This document shows positions 23,601 through 27,075 of a stretch of 27,075 bases of DNA, in pieces. The DNA lies in NCBI GenBank assembly GCA_946544695.1, contig CAMNMO010000005.1, positions 1-27,075 of the forward strand, in the 5' to 3' direction. This DNA comes from an uncultured Ruminococcus sp. (GTDB taxonomy: Bacteria > Bacillota > Clostridia > Oscillospirales > Ruminococcaceae). The notes below the pieces were generated by a model. It worked only from the letters and a program-made list of their open reading frames with translations. It did no database searches and was not told the origin of the DNA. Position numbers and translations under genes: made by a program. Each line of letters starts with the position of its first letter. Positions within the stretch are counted from its first letter, which is position 1.

Positions 23601-23831
23601 GCAGGCGAATATATAGTGCTGACCTCACATGACGGAGAACTATATGTGACCCGCACCGATGAAGGCAAGACCTACTACGATATCTACATCTACTCCGAGG
23701 GCGAACTGACACTGGCAGAAAAGGCAGTGTTCGCACCGCTTGCAGCCGATGACGAGGACTTCGGTGAGTATGAACGCATCAGCGAAGACAGAGTTTCCGA
23801 CCTGGAAGCATACATGATACTGTTCGACTGA
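20616..23831 (+). CDS. Secreted CAP-domain protein with Ig-like repeats and a dockerin
   Basis: A 1071-residue exported protein. The ATG at 20616 follows GGAGG; a GTG at 20592 would precede the ribosome-binding site. The signal peptide ends near residue 29 (SASAYG). A CAP/SCP domain (about 75-215) shows INFCRYLAGLP, LTHQPSQPAGM, SGESNIG and GHRRWILNP. A lone Ig-like segment and a Cys-x-x-Cys linker follow, then three repeats of about 70 residues (480-545, 555-623, 635-702; pattern TGS-IEP...DY-I-Y-N...GKG-VTVTG). A type I dockerin at about 810-872 has two calcium loops (DINRDGQINVTD and DVNLDNMLNVTD). After an acidic linker, a domain at 925-1071 contains IDIDSDGTDELIILG. The dockerin should dock it to a cohesin scaffold at the cell surface. 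No glycosidase domain is seen, so its role is probably not direct polysaccharide cleavage. Confidence 0.88.
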   Translation: MTNKLLRGVLAAVIASAAAAGSVISASAYGLERHSQAEIKQMYQKLYFDTHDVPEYTEPFSTDSPGYEGRISDDTLDEGLNSINFCRYLAGLPYDIELDNDYNVSAQKASLIIFMNKDKPLTHQPSQPAGMGDDLYADAYKASGESNIGKGYISIQASIVQGYMSDTDEMNLSMLGHRRWILNPDMQKTGLGIVGDGSAVGTAMYVKDKSRADKFTGDYLYWPPALMPNEMVSDNDSGYAYSVNLNSCYDKPDRDKVVIKLTSKLLGKTFTFDNNSSKDPMQPVGYFDVSQSFIGFGNCLIFNPGPLPENDVVEVEISGIYKNGVEEPIKYKVNYFDMLDDSDYTLGFEQDSYEIEIGQSMLIKGYDHPLGGDELRMWYYPSNKEYLEYLDVTESGGSVYVTGKKEGTVSVYLGNSQTWYDDKVTNVTVTHKHDRDEWVVEKEPTNSEAGSRYRVCKLCGKVVDREVLPAKSVAMTDVILGEDAYTYTGSEIEPKVKVYAGEKRLVQGTDYEISFRDNIELGKGTVIIKGIGYFGGEKQVNFPIVKRDPVSLEKLDITFNGDNVIFTGSAIEPKLTIREGTYKLVKDKDYSIEYSNNHDVGKGKVTVTGLGDYVGTVSYTFDIVAADIGDPWVESDLPDVKYSGKPVILDLELESQVTGEELFENIDYTVTYENNDKVGTATVTVTGMGNYSGTSTKTFRIVDGDGTSVIDGPVPPDTDDKDEQKAGPSDGKARSTGITVNGADKDNTAVIFVDSAGKTYKSEDVEGSTFYADLPAGEYLAWILKDSCAPESVDVTVGDVLSTVDVTVYSYGDINRDGQINVTDTSMSAAFTKAKRAPADEQQRMLADVNLDNMLNVTDTSKIAAHSKGIKVLAVETNFEIPTSSDTEKPADEKNGDAAVTDSDEQIDETPADSSDTTEKTIESEYERVKAEYLEEFNTEWGEAAAGMAGYSTIDIDSDGTDELIILGSIIHDAPYRLYAYKNGEAVLLKETDSSAGEYIVLTSHDGELYVTRTDEGKTYYDIYIYSEGELTLAEKAVFAPLAADDEDFGEYERISEDRVSDLEAYMILFD

Positions 23832-23861
23832 CAGCAAATAACAAAAAACACCCAAACATAA

Positions 23862-23901
23862 ATTTTGCCCCTGAGCGTAAAACAGCGCTCAGGGGCATTT
23901 T
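23862..23901. terminator. Bidirectional terminator between convergent genes
   Basis: TGCCCCTGAGCG pairs perfectly with CGCTCAGGGGCA, flanked by AATTTT and TTTTG, between the CAP-dockerin stop and the regulator stop. Confidence 0.85.
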
Positions 23902-23903
23902 GT

Positions 23904-25310
23904 CTATCTGTTTTGGGGTATCATATCTTTTCCGGCTTCACGGATCGTGTCGGCAAAGCTGCGGAAAGCACGGCAGATGGGCGGATAGCTGAAGCTGAAT
24001 GACATCGGCGGTTCGTCCAGCTTGCTGACTGTCACAGTCTCGCCCGAAAAACACAGGCGCACGCTGCCTATGCTGTATACCTCATCGTTCTCCTTAGGGT
24101 AGACAAGGGGCTTTATTGTCAGCAGAGGGCTGCATTTTGCCATGAGTGTATCGAATGCACGTTCAGCCCTGTCAAGCCCCGCTTCATCGGTGACGTAATC
24201 ATACTTGGCATCGTCTGACATGTCACGGACGCCGAAACTCTGCACGCAGGCACGTTTGGGGTCGATAAATATCGAACAGGTGAAACGATGCCCGACAGGT
24301 GCCGATGAATAGTAAGGCTCGATAATGCCCGTGAAATACAGCGGCATCCAGCTGATGATAGCCTGTATCATCTCGTTCACGCTGCGATCAACATTATGGA
24401 TCATCCTGATGCGGGTGCCGTTTTTAAGGCACGCTGCCATCATGGCTGCCCACAGCGGTCTGAAATCGCCTGTCATCCAGTTTATGTTGCTGTCCGAGTA
24501 TAGCTTCAGTTCGCTGCTTTTGTTTTTGATGACATCTTTAAGGAATCTCACCACTGCCTGCTGAAGTCCCCTGTCGCCGTAATAGCTTGCAGTTTCAGGC
24601 ACTTCGGGAAGATGCGGCAGCGGTATATCCATAAGACCCGGATGCGTCATGACACTCATCTGCTCGATAAAGCTGCGCACCGCACGCACATTTTCAGGCA
24701 TGCTCCTGTCGTACAGCCATACATATATCATATCCGAAAGCTCGTTTTTCTCCGCATCGTCAATGCCCATCAGTCCGCAAAGTTCAGCGGTCTTTTCAAG
24801 CTCGGTGATGCGTTCTGCCAGCACAGAGCACAGCTTCACCATCATGCCCGTGCTCTTTTTGGGTATACGTGCACCGCTGCGCATACGGCTGACATAAGAA
24901 GCATCTATGCTCAGTGCCTTGCTCAGCTTGCTGTTGGAAATGTGTGCTAATTTCATCAGCGAACACAGCTTCTGACCGAAAAGCCGTGATATCTCATTAT
25001 CCTGTATCTCCTCGGGCAGACCGCCGTCTTTGAACAGCCACGCACGCAGCAGTTGTGAAAGCTGACCCTGTTCATCGTTTTCAGCACCGATCACGGCGCA
25101 CAGCTCACCGAGCTTACCGTTATCGCTGCAATAGCTGCAAACACCTTCGGTAAACTTTTTAACTGTGGTGCTGTTCTCACTGTACTTTCTCGACCCGCTT
25201 TTGAGGCGGCAGAAATTTGCAGGTGTACAGCCTGCATAGCTTGCTATGACGCTGTTTTCCACATCGAGCTTTCTGAGCAGATATGAGGTTTTCTCGGATA
25301 GCATAGTCAC
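23904..25310 (-). CDS. Transcriptional regulator with two helix-turn-helix regions
   Basis: A 468-residue cytoplasmic protein. Two similar XRE-like helix-turn-helix segments lie near 8-42 (NSVIASYAGCTPANFCRLKSG) and 113-150 (NSKLSKALSIDASYVSRMRSG), each followed by an alpha-helical stretch ending in a similar RAWLF/YVWLY motif, so the N-terminal half looks like an internal duplication. The C-terminal half (about 235-468) is an uncharacterised domain with YYGDRGLQQAVVRFLKDV, LYSDSNINWM, IRMIHNVDRSVNEMIQAI and WMPLYFTGIIEPYY; I have seen this architecture in Clostridia regulators but know no ligand. The start is GTG at 25310 (AAAGGA 5 nt upstream) or ATG at 25304. It is monocistronic; repeats overlapping its own -35 suggest autoregulation. 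Confidence 0.72.
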   Translation of the reverse strand: MTMLSEKTSYLLRKLDVENSVIASYAGCTPANFCRLKSGSRKYSENSTTVKKFTEGVCSYCSDNGKLGELCAVIGAENDEQGQLSQLLRAWLFKDGGLPEEIQDNEISRLFGQKLCSLMKLAHISNSKLSKALSIDASYVSRMRSGARIPKKSTGMMVKLCSVLAERITELEKTAELCGLMGIDDAEKNELSDMIYVWLYDRSMPENVRAVRSFIEQMSVMTHPGLMDIPLPHLPEVPETASYYGDRGLQQAVVRFLKDVIKNKSSELKLYSDSNINWMTGDFRPLWAAMMAACLKNGTRIRMIHNVDRSVNEMIQAIISWMPLYFTGIIEPYYSSAPVGHRFTCSIFIDPKRACVQSFGVRDMSDDAKYDYVTDEAGLDRAERAFDTLMAKCSPLLTIKPLVYPKENDEVYSIGSVRLCFSGETVTVSKLDEPPMSFSFSYPPICRAFRSFADTIREAGKDMIPQNR

Positions 25311-25336
25311 GACCGTCCTTTCGATATATGAAAAGA

Positions 25337-25365
25337 ATTATAACATACTTTACAAAAAAACGCAA
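25337..25365 (-). promoter_or_regulatory. Promoter of the double-HTH regulator
   Basis: On the minus strand: TTGCGT (25360-25365), 17-nt spacer, TATAAT (25337-25342). The weak -35 suits a regulated promoter. Confidence 0.55.
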
Positions 25366-25390
25366 TACTGTTGCACGCAAAAAAACGCAA
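25353..25390. repeat. 13-bp direct repeats over the regulator promoter
   Basis: TTGCGTTTTTTTG occurs twice on the minus strand (25353-25365 and 25378-25390), 25 bp apart. The first copy overlaps the -35 and the spacer. Two sites fit a protein with two DNA-binding segments, but the long T-tract lowers the weight of the match. Confidence 0.45.
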
Positions 25391-25412
25391 GAAAATGTAA
25401 AATTACGTATAT

Positions 25413-25446
25413 CAAAAACAGAGCCTTTCTGACGAAAGACTCTGTT
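25413..25446 (-). terminator. Terminator of the ABC permease gene
   Basis: AACAGAG-C-CTTTC and GAAAG-A-CTCTGTT form an imperfect stem around TGAC; the minus strand continues TTTGAT. Confidence 0.8.
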
Positions 25447-25464
25447 ATTTCAGTTACGGGAGAC

Positions 25465-27075
25465 TTATTCTCTGTTTTTAAGCACTTCGGCGGGAGTTAT
25501 CCTGCTCAGCTTCCTTGTCAGCAGCGCACTGCTGATAAAGTAGACCACAAGCACCATCAGGTAAAGTGCCAGGTACAGGTATGGCGGGAATTCCAGCGCC
25601 ATCGAGCAGGCAACGTTCGGTATGAAGCACGGGAAGAGGCAATCGATAATAAACTTCGCAGCAGGTATGCACACCAGTGCGCCCACCGCAACTATCGTAA
25701 GGTTGCCGTTTAAGTATAGGCTCCTTATCTCACGGGGACGGTAGCCGAATATCTTTATCAGCGATATGCCGAAAGCACTGCGGTCTATCATAACGCCCAT
25801 CATAAGGTACATTACCACTATGAATATGACTGCGCCTGCTATAACAAGGGTCATCACCAGTGAACTCATCTGTTCAACGAACACGCCTGCGTTCCTTTCG
25901 ATATCGTCCTTTGTTGTGATGCTGTACAGTCTGCCCTCATCGATATCAAGCTCCTTGTCGGAATAAACTGCGTTGAAATAGTCCTCCTCCTCACCGAAAA
26001 ATTCACGCATACTCCCGATATCCATGAAAATGGTGAATCCTGGTGAATACTCTGCCACGTCGGTGACGATGAAGCTGAGATCCACATCGTTGGCATTGTC
26101 GTTGAAAGTAACTCTGTCACCCACCTTATAGCCGTAGCGCTGCACCAGCGAATTGTTGATGACCGCACGGTTCTTGCCTTTTTCGGGGCGGGCATCGAAA
26201 TACTTGCTGTTCTCGCCGAGACCTATCACCGTCACATCGAGGGTATAACCCATGCAGTCGGTGCTGAGCGTCTCCACATAAGCACCCTCGCCGCCATCGG
26301 GCACTTCATCTTCGGGATATTTATAAAGGTACATGTACTGATAGTCCGTATCAGCCACATTATCGGTCTTTATGGCATTACAAAGCACGAAGCAGTCAAG
26401 ACCGAGCATAATTACCATCAGCGACACCAGCATGCCCAGCAGCACTGCCGCAGCAGAACGCACTTCTCTTAACATCTGACGGATACGGAACATGGTGATG
26501 AAGCTTTTTGCACGTATGTTGTACTGCTTGTAACTTGATGCGCTCTGCTCGTTCTTTATCAGTGAAAGCGCTGTGCGGGACAGCTTTTTGTTGATGACCA
26601 GCGCATTGACTATCGCTGAGATCACGGGCGGCAGCACCAGTCCGTATACCAGCAGATAGGGGGCATAGCATATATCATACTCGGGCAGCGAGAAATAGTT
26701 GTAGCTGTCTTTTAGCTGTGTACCTATGCCAATGGGCGAGAATCCCAGCGCCGTGCCTATGATGCCGCCTGTCAGGGCAACTATCGTGGGCAGGGTGATG
26801 TAATGGCCCAGCAGGTCACGCTTTTTTACGCCCAGCGCATACAGTGCACCGATGACTCCCGATTCGCTTTCAACACGGTGTACCACGAAGACCGATATGA
26901 CATAACCGAACAGCACCAGCACGATGACGCCTGCCACCAGTCCTGCATTCCTGTCCATTATAACATCGCCTGCGGCAGCCTCGATACGCTCGTTATCCTC
27001 TGCCGCCACAAAGGATATCAGGTTGTCTATGTCTATCTCAAAGACCTCGTCCATCAGTTCGTCAAGTCCGTCACG
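25465..27075 (-). CDS. ABC transporter permease, FtsX/MacB type (5' end beyond window)
   Basis: The C-terminal 536 or so residues of a large permease; the frame stays open to the window edge, so the ATG at 27054 is internal. Visible parts in order: a first FtsX-type bundle (AGVIVLVLFGYVISVFVVHRVESESGVIGALYALGVKKRDLLGHYI and two more membrane segments), a linker, another membrane segment (VLLGMLVSLMVIMLGLDCFVL), an extracytoplasmic domain of about 160 residues, and a second FtsX bundle (LVMTLVIAGAVIFIVVMYLMM, SLIKIFGYRPREI, two further segments) ending in ITPAEVLKNRE. Such permeases pair with a LolD/MacB-type ATPase and move peptides or lipoproteins, or transmit mechanical signals; the ATPase gene, if adjacent, lies outside. 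The substrate is unknown. Confidence 0.85.
   Translation of the reverse strand, partial: RDGLDELMDEVFEIDIDNLISFVAAEDNERIEAAAGDVIMDRNAGLVAGVIVLVLFGYVISVFVVHRVESESGVIGALYALGVKKRDLLGHYITLPTIVALTGGIIGTALGFSPIGIGTQLKDSYNYFSLPEYDICYAPYLLVYGLVLPPVISAIVNALVINKKLSRTALSLIKNEQSASSYKQYNIRAKSFITMFRIRQMLREVRSAAAVLLGMLVSLMVIMLGLDCFVLCNAIKTDNVADTDYQYMYLYKYPEDEVPDGGEGAYVETLSTDCMGYTLDVTVIGLGENSKYFDARPEKGKNRAVINNSLVQRYGYKVGDRVTFNDNANDVDLSFIVTDVAEYSPGFTIFMDIGSMREFFGEEEDYFNAVYSDKELDIDEGRLYSITTKDDIERNAGVFVEQMSSLVMTLVIAGAVIFIVVMYLMMGVMIDRSAFGISLIKIFGYRPREIRSLYLNGNLTIVAVGALVCIPAAKFIIDCLFPCFIPNVACSMALEFPPYLYLALYLMVLVVYFISSALLTRKLSRITPAEVLKNRE

Noticed and set aside
1..27075. CRISPR array, tRNA, rRNA or complete insertion sequence
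   Set aside because: No regularly spaced short repeats, cloverleaf sequences, rRNA motifs or transposase reading frames were seen; the only dispersed repeat is the 102-nt family.

Overview
The window looks like chromosomal DNA of a low-to-mid G+C Gram-positive gut or rumen anaerobe of the genus Ruminococcus, most likely close to R. albus. The support is a type I dockerin on a secreted protein, two adjacent Pil-family pilins of the kind known from R. albus cellulose adhesion (CbpC/GP25 family), lipoproteins with Thr/Glu/Pro-rich linkers, and uniform sigma-A promoters. The genus call is inference; no rRNA gene is present.

Layout. (1) 1-4640, plus strand: a promoter drives an overlapping three-gene signalling operon: a 7TM sensor whose phospho-acceptor His is replaced by Tyr, a sensor histidine kinase with an intact IHDELGQ motif, and a NarL-type response regulator. 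An RluA-type pseudouridine synthase follows. (2) 4653-5689, minus: a lipoprotein with an Asp-box and a hairpin-rich leader. (3) 5769-10842, plus: fucO (lactaldehyde reductase) and a 1154-residue family 2 glycoside hydrolase, with a terminator hairpin between them. Two copies of a 102-nt palindromic repeat flank the pair, one in the fucO leader and one just after the hydrolase gene. (4) 10849-17401, all minus: secF and secD, two type IV pilin-like genes, a roughly 550-nt regulatory region with two strong promoters, and an O-antigen-ligase-family membrane protein with a long acidic N-terminus. (5) 17459-20238, minus: a small lipoprotein, an orphan WapI-like immunity protein preceded by the third 102-nt repeat, and a larger lipoprotein. 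(6) 20410-23831, plus: a 1071-residue secreted protein with a CAP domain, Ig-like repeats, a dockerin and a further C-terminal domain. (7) 23862-27075, minus: a regulator with two HTH regions and, truncated by the window edge, an FtsX/MacB-type ABC permease.

How parts may fit together. The pilins, the ligase-family protein and SecDF form a plausible surface-assembly neighbourhood: pilin precursors, a candidate glycan ligase and a secretion accessory complex. The fucO-hydrolase pair is a small carbohydrate-use operon. The signalling trio has no obvious target except possibly its own promoter, which carries a perfect inverted repeat upstream.

The most unusual signal is the 102-nt repeat. All three copies are exactly 102 nt, have the same orientation and fold on themselves almost end to end. 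Two copies have identical outer arms but a strongly diverged, still-paired apical stem. I do not recognise it as a named element. Promoters are called by eye on the -35/-10 hexamers with 17-nt spacing; none has been tested.
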